From assembly GCA_004335835.1 (NCBI GenBank), contig RWJK01001873.1, positions 1-37,293 of the forward strand: a DNA stretch of 37,293 bases. The letters are read 5' to 3'. Of this stretch, positions 1 through 12,661 are shown one piece after another. Below the pieces are notes generated by a model. The model worked only from the letters and a program-made list of their open reading frames with translations. It searched no databases and had not been told where the DNA came from. Numbering within the stretch: position 1 is the stretch's first letter; the number at the start of each line of letters is the position of its first letter. Position numbers and translations under genes: made by a program. The stretch is from Scenedesmus sp. ARA3 (Eukaryota > Chlorophyta > Chlorophyceae > Sphaeropleales > Scenedesmaceae).

Positions 1-2
1 GC

Positions 3-61
<59 letters not shown>

Positions 62-489
62 GCTTGCTGCGCCGTGTGCAGCCAGGCCCAGGGGCGACCT
101 GTGGCTGGTGTCTGCTGTGATGGCTGTGGTGGATGGGGACTGCAGGTGCGGGCATAAGTGGCACAGTGCAGGAGCGTTGCGCAGCAGCTGGCAGCTGGCA
201 GCTGTCATCGACAACGTATTGCTTGTAGTTCGCCTGTCACGTGCGCACGCTGCTGTAGATGTTGTGTGCATTGCGGGTGGCCCGTTTCACTCTAGACGAC
301 TGTCACACGTCAAACAGCTGCTGTGGTGTGCCTGCAATCACTTGCCGCATCACTGCTGCTGCTGCTGCTGCCGCAGGTCGCCGGTGATGCTCGCTGGCCT
401 CGGCTGGAGCTCCCCCGCTGCCAGGCGCTGTGCTGGCCAGCCAGCTGGCAGCACTGGGCACTACTCACCCCTGCTGCTGCCTGCTGCTG

Positions 490-524
<35 letters not shown>

Positions 525-616
525 AGGTCCCCGGTGATACTGGCTGGCCTTGGCTGGAGCTCCCCCCTGCCAGGCGCTGTGCTGGCAAGCCAGCTGGCAG
601 CACTGGGCACTACTCA

Positions 617-662
<46 letters not shown>

Positions 663-754
663 AGGTCGCCCGTGATGCTAGCTGGCCTTGGCTGGAGCGC
701 CCCGCTGCCAGGCGCCGTACTAGCCAGCCAGCTGGCAGCACTCGGCACTTCTCA

Positions 755-852
<98 letters not shown>

Positions 853-3400
853 AGGTCGCCAGTGATGGTAGCTGGCCTCGGCTGGAGCTCCCCCCTACCT
901 GGCGCCGTACTAGCAAGCCAACTGGCAGCACTCGGTGCTGCGCACCGCAGCGTGGCAGATGCAGCACTAGCTCAGCAGCTGGCGCGTGTGGTGCCTGTGC
1001 TGTATGGTGCGCTGGCTGGCCTGCCGCAGCAGGAGCTGGCTGCTGCTGCTGCTGTGCTGGAGGGGCGGGCCACGGTGTGGGTGGGCAATGGCTTCGTGCC
1101 TGCAGAGCGGGTAGCCTTCAAGGTACGCCGGTATGGTTTTCTTGCAGCACTACATTGTTTTATCACAACACAGTTATTGACAGAGAGACTGCAATCATTT
1201 ATGTGCGTCGGTTGGCAGCTGTTGGTGGCATAGGCAGCTCTTTCCAGGCATTTTCTACTGTATGTGAGCCAGCTGCTGCTGCTGTGCTGAAGGGGCGGGC
1301 CACGGAGTGGGTGGGCAATGGGTTCGTGCCTGCAGAGCGGGTGGCCTTCAAGGTAGGCGCTAGGGTGTGATTATCGTGTGGTCAAACAACAAAGTAACTG
1401 CAACACTTTTGGGGTGTGGGCTAACAGCTGTCGGTGGTGCGGGCTGCTGCCACCACGCAACATGTACTTCAGTCGCGCCACGCCGTGTTGTTGTGGAAGA
1501 TGTGTAACAGCTGATGTCCGCTGTACATTTGGCAGCGTCTCCGCGCTGATTGCAGTTTCCCCCATACATCATACACTGCTTCACTTTTATATGTTTTCAT
1601 GCATGCAACTGCAGGGCGGGCTGGACCTGTCGCCGCACCTGTACGTGCTGCCGCGTGAGTTGAGCCCCTGGCGGGAGCTGCTGGCAGCACTTGGGGCACA
1701 GGAGGCCTTCAGCGCTGCACAGTACACCACGCTGCTGCAGGTGCGGCAAGACTTGTGGTTTGACCATGATTGCGTACAAGCAGTTTGTTCTGAAGTGCTA
1801 ATGTGATGCTTTTGTGTGCCCTCAGCGCAGCGCAGTACAGCTCGCTGCTGCAGGTGCGGAGCTGTGTGGTTTGACGTGTTTTCATTGGAGTATGGTCAGT
1901 TGATGCAGCAGATGCGTGTCCTGGCGGGAGCTGCTGGCGGCACTGGGGGCCCAGGAGGCCTTCAGCGCTGCACAGTACACCACGCTGCTGCAGGTGTGGG
2001 GTTGGGTTTTTGTTGGGCCATGTCTGCATACAATTACTGTATACTGAGAGCAAACGTAGATGCTGTTCGTGCCCTTGAATTTCCGTGTTGTAGAGTGGTG
2101 ATGCTGCTGCGCCTTGCCTGCACACTGCACGCTGCACACCACACACGGCATACTGTACGCTGCACACTGCAGAATCCGGGCCATGAGGCACGAGGCAAGC
2201 CGCTGGCGCCGCAGCAGCTGGCTCAGGCCCTGGCAGTGGTTCAGCAACTGACATACATTGCATATGTGGGCGCATGCAACTCTTGGCTGCTGTACTTCCA
2301 CTGCACCATGCACACTGCGGGACCTGGGCCGTGAGGCTGCTGGCAAGCCCCTAGCGCCGCAGCAGCTGGCGCAGGCCCTGGCAGTGGTGCAGCAACATTC
2401 AATGATGCACATGTGTGTGCAATCAAGTTTTGGCTACTGCACTTCTACTGCACCTTGCACACTGCAGGGCCTGGGCCGTGAAGCAGGCGGCAAGCCGCTA
2501 GCGCCGCAGCAGCTTGCTCAAGCCCTTGCGGTGGTGCAGGCCCTCGCAGATGTGGTGGGGGCCTCAGGCGGTGGGGCCACTGCCGGCAAGCGCGCAGGCG
2601 ATGTGACAGCAGCGGCTGGCGGCAAGCAGCAGGAGCTGCTTCTGGTGCCTGATGATGGCGGCGTGCTGAGGCCTGCTGCTGAGCTGGCGTATGACGATGC
2701 CCCATGGCTGGATGCACCAACCGCAGGTAAGCAGTACAGCAGCAGCAGTTGTACAGTTTGTGTACACGTGTGCACCGTTTACACGTATCATGCTGAGGCC
2801 TGCCGCTGAGCTGGCGCATGACGATGCCCCGTGGCTGAATGCACCCACAGCAGGTGAGCAGTGCAGAATGTTTGTGGATGTGTAAGTTGTACTGGTGCCT
2901 GATGATAGCAGGTCTGCTCGGTTGTTTCCGGTTTTCGGGTATAGCGTTTGCATCATGCATTTATAGATTTCAAAGTTCATGCATGGCAACTGCAGCCCAG
3001 GCAGATTCGAGAGTGCACCGTGTGTACTTGCTGCCACCTGCGGCCACTTGCAATGCATGTAACTTCCTGTCTCTAGCATGAAGGTCTGGAAGGGGAGCTG
3101 CAGCTGACGCGCCAATCGCAGCTCTGGCGCTGCGGCTGGTAATGTGGCAAACTTCGTTGTGCTGAATTGCATGTGCGTTGATGTTCTGATGTCACTGCAG
3201 GGCTGGAGGGCGAGCTGCGGCTGGTGCACCCGCGTGTGTCAGCGCCAGTAGCAGAAGCCCTAGGTGTGGCCTCGCGGCGGCGGCTGATGCTGGCTGCATC
3301 TGCTGACTGTCTGGCGCTGGGGCTGGCTGGGGCTGGTGGGGCTGTGGAGGCCTTTGGGCAGAGCGAGGCGCTCACAACGCGGCTGCGACACATCATCCAG
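1..3400 (+). CDS. Sacsin-like exons 1-5: end of preceding SIRPT repeat and lead-in to the next
   Basis: The window opens inside exon 1: 18 CAG codons (6-59), then a segment ending GDLWLV at 109. Ending exon 1 at 109 and starting exon 2 at 855 restores one reading frame ([20 protein letters not shown]), which resembles the plant sacsin region between ATPase modules. Exon 2 ends [16 protein letters not shown]. Exon 3 gives [19 protein letters not shown]. Exon 4 contains [20 protein letters not shown], a typical SIRPT motif. Exon 5 ends with [17 protein letters not shown], the standard sequence just before a sacsin ATPase domain. The donor at 110 is GTGTCT-like and weak, so the exon 1 end is the least certain. 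Introns 1 to 4 are filled with partial copies of exons 2 to 5. Confidence 0.78.
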
Positions 3401-6400
3401 GTGAGCCTGGGTGATGTGTTTGTATGTATGGGGTTGTTGGTTGGGTGGCAGCGGTATCGTGGTGGTATGAAGAGGGTTGTGCGCTTGGAGACACGCATGC
3501 ACACTCTTCTGCTGCTGCCTGCTTATCATGATATTGATTGGCCTGGTGCTGGGGCTGGCTGGGGCTGGTGGGGTCTGGTGGGGCGGTGGAGGCCTTTGGG
3601 CAGAGTGAGGCGCTCGCAACGCGGCTGCGCCACGTCATACAGGTGGGTGGGGCTGGTGTGTTTTCATGTATGGGGATGTTGGTTGAGACACACACGCACA
3701 ACACCCTTCTGCTACTGCCTGCTTATAAATATATCGGTTGGCCTGGTGGTGGGGCTGGTGGGGGCTGGCTGGGGCTGGTGGGGCAGTGGAGGCGTTTGGG
3801 CAGAGCAAAGTGCTGACAACACGGCTGCGCCACATCATACAGGTGAGCCGGGGCCATGTGCAGCATTTCATGTTTGAAACCGTTGCACCTTTGAATAATG
3901 TTCCCAAGCTGGGATTGTGGTGCTGTGGTGGGTTTCAAGCATGATCGGAAGGGCCGCAATATTTACAGTTGGTGCATGACAGCAGTGGGGTAATGTGCAC
4001 TTGCTCCCTGTGCGCACGCTTGACCTTGACTAGACCTCTAGCTTGTGGGGGTGACGAAGAAGCCGTTGCACCTTTGAATATTGTGCCAATCTTGGATTGT
4101 GGTGTTATGGGGATGTCTAGCATGTGGGGAAAGGGCCGCAATATTTACATTCTGTGCATGACGGCAGTGGGGTGATGTGCACTTGCTCTGTGCGCACGCT
4201 TGAGTTTGACTGGACCTGTAGCTTGCGAGGTAATTGAGAAGCAACTGCACCTTTGAATGTTATGCCAAGCTGGGATTATGGTGTTATGGAGATGTCTAGC
4301 ATGTGGGGAAAGGGCCGCAATATATACAGTTGGTGCATGACAGCAGTGGGGTGATGTGCACTTGCTCCCTATGCGCACGCTTGACCTTGACTGGCCCTGT
4401 AGCTTGTGCGAGTCACGGAGAAGCAACTGCACCTTTGAATACTGTGCCAAGCTGGGATATGGTTTTATGGAGATATCTAGCATGTGGGGAAAGGGCTGCA
4501 ATATTTCAAGCTGGTGTATAACAACAGTGGGGTGATGCGCACTTGCTCCTTGTGCGCACGCTTGAGTTTGACTGGACCTGTAGCTTGCGAGGTAATTGAG
4601 AAGCCGTTGCACCTTCACATATTGTGCCAAGCTGGGATTATGGTGTTATTGGGATATCTAGCATGTGGGGAAAATGGCTGCAATACTTACATTCTGTGCA
4701 TGACGGCAGTGGGCTGATGTGCACTTGCTCCCTATGCGAACGCTTGATTTTGACTGGACCTGTATCTTGTGCGGGTGATGGAGAAACCTTGCACCTTTGA
4801 ATATTGTGCCAAGCTGGGATTATGGTGTTATGGGGATGTCTAGCATGTGGGGAAAATGGCTGCAATATTTACATTCTGTGCATGACAGCAGTGGGGTGAT
4901 GTGCACTTGCTCCCTATGCGCACGCTTGATTTTGACTGGACCTGTATCTTGTGCGGGTGATGGAGAAGCCGTTGCACCTTTGAATATTGTGCCAAGCTGG
5001 GATTATGGTGCTATGGGGATGTCTAGTATGTGGGGAAAGGCTGCAGTATTTACAGTTGGTGCATGACAGCAGTGGGGTGATGTGCACCTGCTCCCTATGC
5101 GCACGCTTGATTTTGACTGGACCTGTATCTTGTGCGGGTGATGGAGAAGCCGTTGCACCTTTGAGTATTGTGCCAAGCTGGGATTATGGTGCTATGGGGA
5201 TGTCTAGTATGTGGGGAAAAGGCTGCACTATCTATAGTTGGTGCATGACAGCAGTGGGGTGATGTGCACTTGCTCCCTATGCGCACACTTGACCTTGACT
5301 AGACCAGTAGCTTGTGGGGGTGATGGAGAAGCCGTTGCACCTTTAAATATTGTGCCAAGCTGGGATCAAGGTGCTGTGGGGATGTCTAGCATGTCGGGAA
5401 AGGGCTGCAGTATTTACAGTTGGTGCACGACAGCAGTGGGGTGATGTGCACTTGCTCCCTATGCGCACACTTGACCTTGACTGCACCTCTAGCTTGTGGG
5501 GGTGATGGAGCAGCCATTGCACCTTTGAATATTGTGCCAAGCTGGGATTATGGTGTTATGGGGATATCTAGCATGTGGGAAAAAGGGCTGCAATATTTCA
5601 AGCTGGTGCATGGCAACAGTGGGGCGATGTGCACTTGCTCCCTGTGCGCACGCTTGACCTTGACTGGACATGTAGCTTGTGCGGGTGATGAAGAAGCCGT
5701 TGCACCTTTGAATATTGTGCCAAGCTGGGATTATGGTGTTATGGGTCACACTTGTTGGGTGCAGCGTGGGGCCGGTCACAACTGTTTGGTGCAGCCTGGG
5801 CCCGGTCACAAATGTCTTTGGTGCAGCCTGGGGCCGGTCACAATTGTTGGGTGCTGCGCGGGGCCGGTCTCAATTTTTTGCTTGCAGCCTGGGGCTGGTC
5901 ACAATTGTTGGGTGCAGCCTGGGGCCGGTCTCAATTTTTTGCTTGCAGCCTGGGGCCGGTCACAATCGTCTGGGTGCAACCCAGGGCCGGTCACAATTGT
6001 CTGGTGCAGCTAGGGGCCGGTCACAATTGTTTTGCCGCAGCATGGGGCCGGTCACAATTGTTGAGGCCGGTCACATTTGTTTCTATCTCCACGCTTTTTT
6101 GTCTCAGCTGTTGGTCTTTCCCCATCAACGTGACGATCATGCTGTCAACGTGATTATTCAGAGGGCCCTGGTTTCCTGCTGGAGCTTCTCCAAACCACTG
6201 ATGTCTCGGGGCCCACCAGAGCCACATTCCTGCTGGGTACGCGGCAGCATGGCACAGCCAGCCTGCTGGGACCTGGCATGGCTGCCGAGTGTTAGTACCA
6301 CCGTTTTCTGTTGAAATTGTTTTTCCTCATCCGCTGTCACAATGTTGCACTTGCCACCTGCAGGACTACCTAGAAGGCCCCGGCGTGCTGCTGGAGCTTG

Positions 6401-9400
6401 TGCAAAATGCAGACGATGCAGGGGCCACCAGAGCAGCATTCCTGCTGGATGCGAGGCAACACGGCACAACCCACCTGCTGGGCCCGGGCATGGCTGCAGA
6501 TTGTCACTACCAACGTTTCCTTTGTTGTGTTTTTCAACTGCTGTGACACTGCTGCGCTTGCCACCTGCAGGACTACCCAGAAGGCCCCGGTGTGCTGCTG
6601 GAGCTTGTGCAAAATGCGGATGACGCAGGCGCCACCAGAGCAGCATTTTTACTTGATGCACGGCAGCACGGCACAGCCAGCCTGCTGGGACCCGGCATGG
6701 CTGCCTGGCAGGGCCCTGCGCTGCTGGCTTTCAACGATGCGATGTTCAGCCCGGGCGACTTTGCGGCGATCGCGCGCATTGGGCAGGATGGGAAGATGGC
6801 GCAGCCGGCCGCCATTGGCAGGTGCGGGTGACAGGCTTGCAGCTGTCAGTGAATGTGTTTTAAGTACTGTTGTTTGCAGCAAATGCTGTTGTACGTGGTC
6901 AGCAGTCTGCACTTGTGGCCACAGCAGACACTGCAAGTGCACTGGGGCATCTTCTGTGAAGGTCCTGATGTTCTTGCCATGTTTATCCGCCTGCAGGTTT
7001 GGGCTGGGCTTCAACGCGGTGTACCACCTGACCGACCTGCCCAGCTTCGTGTCGGGGCAGCACCTGGTGCTCTTCGACCCGCACGCCAAGTACCTGCCAG
7101 GTGCGGCGGGTCTGCTTGACTGTGTGTTGGCATGTTGGTTGTGCGTCATTGCGCAGGCTGTGCTGCTTGTGTTGGCTATGTCAGTCCTGTGCAGGTTGAC
7201 CCGCAAGCCGGAAACCTGCCAGGTGAGGATGCGCTGCATTACGGCGTGGTGGTGTCGGTAAGCCATCCCGTACGATGTGCTACCGCTGCTTGTGTGGCCA
7301 TATCACTGCTCTGTGGTGATCTTGCCGCTTTGCCATCGATCCAGCAGGTTGATAGCTAGATGTTTCATGTGACTGTACCCCTGTTCATGGTGTGTGCCGG
7401 CTGTAGTTGACGGTCGCAACCAGTTTGTTCTGCTGCTGCTCTGCCCTCCTTTCCACACCTGTACACACCCCCTTCTGCAGGCGCCAGTGCCGCGCAGCCT
7501 GGCCTGCGCATCAACCTGAGCAGGGGCGGCGGCAACCTGCTGCGGCAGTTCCCGGACGCCTTTGCGCCCTACATGCACTTCGGATGCAGCATGGAGGTGG
7601 GCGGGCTATGTGCAGCAGGGCTAGAGCTAATGCGCTACGCTGTATGTGCATGATCGTTTACCCAGCAAATGCAATCTGGAGTGCTACAGCTGAGGGACTG
7701 GCGAAACAATTTGTCTCCTTGCCCACAGCGTACCCTTTAGCGCGTATATGTCAACGTGATACCACGCCAGAGCAAGAGGGTGTAAACACCGCATTAGTTG
7801 GACCGTGCAGCTCGTACCTGGCTTTGCATGTTTTCCATGCTGCCGTCCTTGCTTAGGCTCCCTTTTCCATGTGTCTCCATGCCGCAGGGCTCCTTCCCCG
7901 GCACGCTCTTCCGCTTCCCGCTGCGCAGCAGCAGCGCAGCAGCCGCCAGCGACATCAAGGCCAGCGCCACATCAGCAGGCCAGGTCTTAGGCCTGTTACA
8001 ATCACCCTAAAGCTATTGTCCTTTACTTTTCATGCCGCAGGGCTCCTTCCCTGGCACACTCTTCCGCTTCCCAGATCCTAGGTGACATGGGCGGTTGCAG
8101 AACGCTTTGCACTGTACCAGCCAATTTGTTGCCTTACCAGCCTTCTGCATTGCATGCCGCAGGGCTCCTTCCCCGGCACGCTCTTCCGCTTCCCGCTGCG
8201 CAGCAGCAGCGCGGCAGCTGCCAGCGACATCAAGGCATCAGCCACGTCAGCGGGCCAGGCCCTGGGGCTGCTGCGCTCCCTGGGGGCGGTGCTGCCCCAG
8301 GCGCTGCTGTTTTTAAAATCGCTGCGGCAGATTGAAGTGTATGTGGTGGGGGATGCAGCAGAGCTTACAGAGGAGCGGGGCTTGCAGGAGGGCTTGCAGG
8401 ATGTAGATGGTGTTGGAAGTGGTGGTGGTGCTGTTGCGGCGGCAGCAGCAGCAGCAGCTGGAGGTGTTGGTGACCAGCCGAGGCTGCTGTTTAGGGCGGA
8501 GCTGTCTTCTTTGGATGGTGAGTCTGCACAGCGTGGCAGCTGCAGTGCTTCATACGCATTGCTGTCTCTGCGTCGGTGCCGTAGTTACCTGCTGGACTGT
8601 GCACACCACCTCCTACACCAAGTGGCTACTGAGCTGAGCCATCTCCTCCTGTTGCCACCTGCTGCCAACTTTCCAACTGTCAGGCTCAGGGCCTCTGCAG
8701 CAGCCCATCACCAACTTTGTGGCATCTGGCGGCGGCGGCAGCGGCGCGCAGCAGCTGGACGCATTTTATCGGCGGCTGGCGCAAACCCCGGAGCAGCAGC
8801 TGCCCAGCAGCATTGGGAGGGTGCAGTTGACGCTGGCACTGCCAGGTGCAGGTGCATCCACAGGGACAGCTAGCAGCACTCTATCCCTCCCAGCAGCAGG
8901 AGGCACAACAGCAGCAGCAGCAGGGTTAGATGCTGGTTTGGATGTTGCTAACAGGCTTGTCAACACACATGCTGTGGAGGCTCTGAGAGAGGAGTGGCTG
9001 GTGTGTAACCAGCTGGGTGGGGGTGAGGCAAGGGCACTCGCCCTAAAGGCCTGGCGGGACGAGAAAGTGAAGATGGTGCCGTGGGTTGGCGTAGCAGCAC
9101 GCCTCAGCAGCAGCAGCAGCAGCAGCAGCAGTGTTAGCAAGCAGTCGTCGGATGGTCAGGTTGGCCAAGCTGCAGGGTTGGGTTTGGGAAAGACGCATGC
9201 GTCAGGTGCTCTGGCAGGCCGTGCGTTCTGCTTCCTGCCGCTGCCCGCGTCCACTGGGCTGCCGCTGCACGTCAACGGCTACTTTGAGCTGAGCAGCAAC
9301 AGGCGCGACGTGTGGCACGGCAGCGACATGGCGGGAGCGGGGCGCCTGAGAGCGCAGGTGTGGAGGAATTGCTGACTCATCGGCCTGCTAGTGCTGACCT

Positions 9401-10539
9401 GGTGCTGGCCCCGCGTGCGCCACTGCATGCAGGAAGGCTGGATGTTATAGTTTGCAACTGTAGTTGGTGTTGGCTGCTGTATGCCGGCTTTTGGTGGTTA
9501 ATAACTGTCTGTTGCATCCCTGCCCCCTCAGCCAGCAAGTGCGAGAAGGATGTTGCTGCTCATGATGCTCCTGCGGTCGGAACTCGCCTCTGCATGCTGT
9601 AGTGTGACTTACCAGGGTTGTCTTGTTGCTGCTGCCATTGGCAACCACTGCAGTGGAACGAGGCCTTGCTCGAATCAGCTGTCGCGCCAGCCTACGCTGC
9701 CCTGCTGCTGGAAGCAGCACAACTCCTAGGCCCCAGCCAAGCCTTCTGGCAGCTGCTGCCAGCCGGCCAGGCAGGCTCCATACCGCAGCCCTGGCTGAGG
9801 GCTGCAATCGCTTTATATGCAGGGCTGACTCAGCAGCCTGTGCTGTGGAGTGCAGTGGGCAGGGGTTGCTGGCTGACGCCTGCCCAGGCACTGCTGCCTG
9901 ATGCAGCGTGCTTTGTGGCGGGCAGCAGCAGCACTGCAGGTGCACAGAAAGCAGCAGATGAGCTTGCAGGTACAGCAGATGCAGCTTCAAATGCTGATGA
10001 TGATGCTGGCAGTGGCCTAGAAGCTGGTAGTGCAGGTGCATTGGCGCTGGGGTATGTTGGTGGCAGGCTGCGGCCCAGCAACCTGGCGCAGCTGCTGGTG
10101 GGCTGTGGTGTGCCGCTGGTGATGGCGCTGAGTCAGGAGCAGCAGCGCTGGCTGCTGCAGCGCACACCAGGCACACAACAGGTAAGGCTGCATGATATGT
10201 GCTGTAGCCCTCAACCAATTATCGTCCTTCTGGTGGTTTATGTTGGTGTCGCAAGAGGCAAACATTGCATTCATGCTTGTCGCTGCTGTTGCCATGCAAT
10301 GCTGCTTGCTTCAATGATGCTGCTCATGATGCTGTTGTTCACTTTGTAAACCCTGGTGCCTACTGCATTGCAGGTGACTCCCGCTTTGGTGAGGAAGCTG
10401 CTTGCTTCTAATGCCAGCCAGCTGGCACAGACGCTGTCACAGCAGCAGCAGCGCTGGCAACAGCAGCAGCAGCAGCAGGGTGCTGGTCAGCCCCCTGCTG
10501 CAGTGCTTCTGCAGTACTGCCTCTCAGATGTTGGCACTG

Positions 10540-10577
<38 letters not shown>

Positions 10578-12620
10578 GGTGGTGCTGCGGCAGATGCGGC
10601 AGCACATGGAAATGCAACCACAAACGTGTGCAGCAGCAGTGGGGCTGTGCCAGTAGAGCTTTTGGGTGCACTGCGGCAGCTGAATGGCTTGCCGCTGCTG
10701 CCAGCAGCAGATGGCAGCCTCCAACCAATCCGGCTCAACATGCAGATTAGCAGCAGCAGCAGAAGCAGACAGCCTAGTCAGACAGCTTCAACAGAAGCAG
10801 GGGCACTGCTATACGTGCCTGCAAACACACTTGAGCAGCAGCTGCTGTCTCAGCTGCCTGGCCAGCTGCTGCACCCTAGCGTCAGTCCAGAACTTCAGCA
10901 GCAGCTGCTGCAAATTGCAGCTGCAGGCATTAGCAACATTGCCATTGTCTGTTGCAGGAGCCTAGATGAGCAGATTTTACCACAGCTGCTGCCGCCTGCT
11001 TGGTATGCCCAGCTGGAAGTAACGTGGGACAAAGCCAGCGGCCAAACTGTTACTAACACCCAGCACCCATACATAGCCGAGTTGGATCCTCAGCAGCTGC
11101 AGGTTGCGGAACAGCAGCAGCAGCAGCAGCCTAGTCAGCAGTTTGTGGTGCTGCTGTGGCAGTGGATGGCGCAGCGGGCTGATGCTGCTGACCTGGCGCA
11201 CTGGCCGGTGCTGCCAGTTGCAGGAGGCAAGCTGCGCCTGCTGCAGCAGCCCGCACAGGTGAACAGTTGGGCACAGCTGATGCATCATGTTGATTGTTTG
11301 CTGAGCGGCATCACCGCATAGAGGGATTCGTACTGGCACAGTGTGCGTTGATGCTGTTGCCTTGTGCAATGTGCAAGCTTCATGCTGTGCCTGCAAGTGC
11401 TCCAACGGTGTCAAATGCATCAAGCGTCCGCTTGCTGATAGCATGATGTGCATGTCGCTGGCTTGTATGCAGGTGCTGCAAGGCGGGGACTGGACTGAGC
11501 AGCTGACCTCAGCACTGCAGAAGCTGGGCTGCTGCCTGCTGGACTGCCAGCTGCTGAGTCAGCAGCTCAACTGCCCAGCACTGCAGCCCTTTGTGCAGCA
11601 GCCCACTGCAGCAGGGGTGCTGGATGCGATAGCTGCTGCTGGCTCTGCTGCTGCAGCAGGTGTTGGGAGCAATAGCAGCAGCAGCAGTGGGCCTCATAGT
11701 AAGCAGCAGCAGCAGGTGCAGCAGAGGACAGGAGGCCCGTTGCGGCAATTGCTGCAGACGCTGGCGCCAGCAGAGCGGCACCATCTGCGCACCTACCTGC
11801 TGCAGCGCAAGTGGTTTGCAGCAGCAGCAGCAGCAGCAGCCACACCAACCAGTACAGCTGCTGCTTCTGCAGGGGCCACGGCACCGTTCACCCAGGACCA
11901 GCTGCAGCTGCTCCGGCTGCTGCCGATCTATGAGGTGCATCCTCCCCTGCCATATGAAGAAACCAAACCACAGCCCCAGCAGCAGCAGCAGTCTAGCAGT
12001 ACATCAAGCAGCGAAGACAGCGCCTTGCACTGTGCATTAGCGCAAGCCGGCCGTGCTCCGCTGCTGCTAGCTCCCCACGGCATCAGCAGCAGCGTGCTTG
12101 GCAGTCGATTCTTGCGCTGCGAGTCAGCAGCAGAGGAGGAGCTGATGCAGCAGCACCTGGGAGTGGCCCGGCTGCCTATGAGTCTGTTTCTGGCGCAGCA
12201 TTTGGCAGCAGCGCCGCAGCAGCTGGACCAGCGGGGGCTGGTGGCGAGTGTGGTGTATGTACTGCAGAATCTGCAGCAGCTGGCTCAAGGGGACCCCTCT
12301 CTTCCGTCTGTGCTGGGGTGAGTGGTCACCGTCAGCAGTGGAGGGGGAGTTGCTGGAGCGGCACCTGTGTTGGTGGCAGCGTGCACTTGAACATACGTAC
12401 AATAGACTTTACTGCTGTCTTTGTTTCTTCAGAGCGTCATCTTTTGTACCACACAGTGCTTTGCCAATACATGTGTATGTGGTCTTAACAGCAGCTTACC
12501 CGGCCTGCACGTCGTGTCTGCTTTGCCACCTGCTGCTGTTCGCAGGGACCTCCCACTCATCCCCACAAGAGCAGCGGCAGCAGCAGCAGCAGCTGGGCCT
12601 GTCCCGCCGCCGCCGCCGCC

Positions 12621-12661
<41 letters not shown>

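Noticed and set aside
108..1370. 420-codon open frame (+) rich in Cys and Leu
   Set aside because: It is open because CTG runs read as Leu, Cys or Ala in every frame. It crosses introns 1 and 2 and all four exon 2 head copies, while the conserved protein sequence switches frame relative to it.
3969..5444. Series of 68-91-codon frames with similar proteins ([21 protein letters not shown] type)
   Set aside because: They are the 181-bp satellite translated. The period shifts the frame each unit, and nothing resembles a start context or a known family.
3883..6080. CRISPR-like array
   Set aside because: Units are contiguous tandem repeats without unique spacers, and the setting is a eukaryotic intron.
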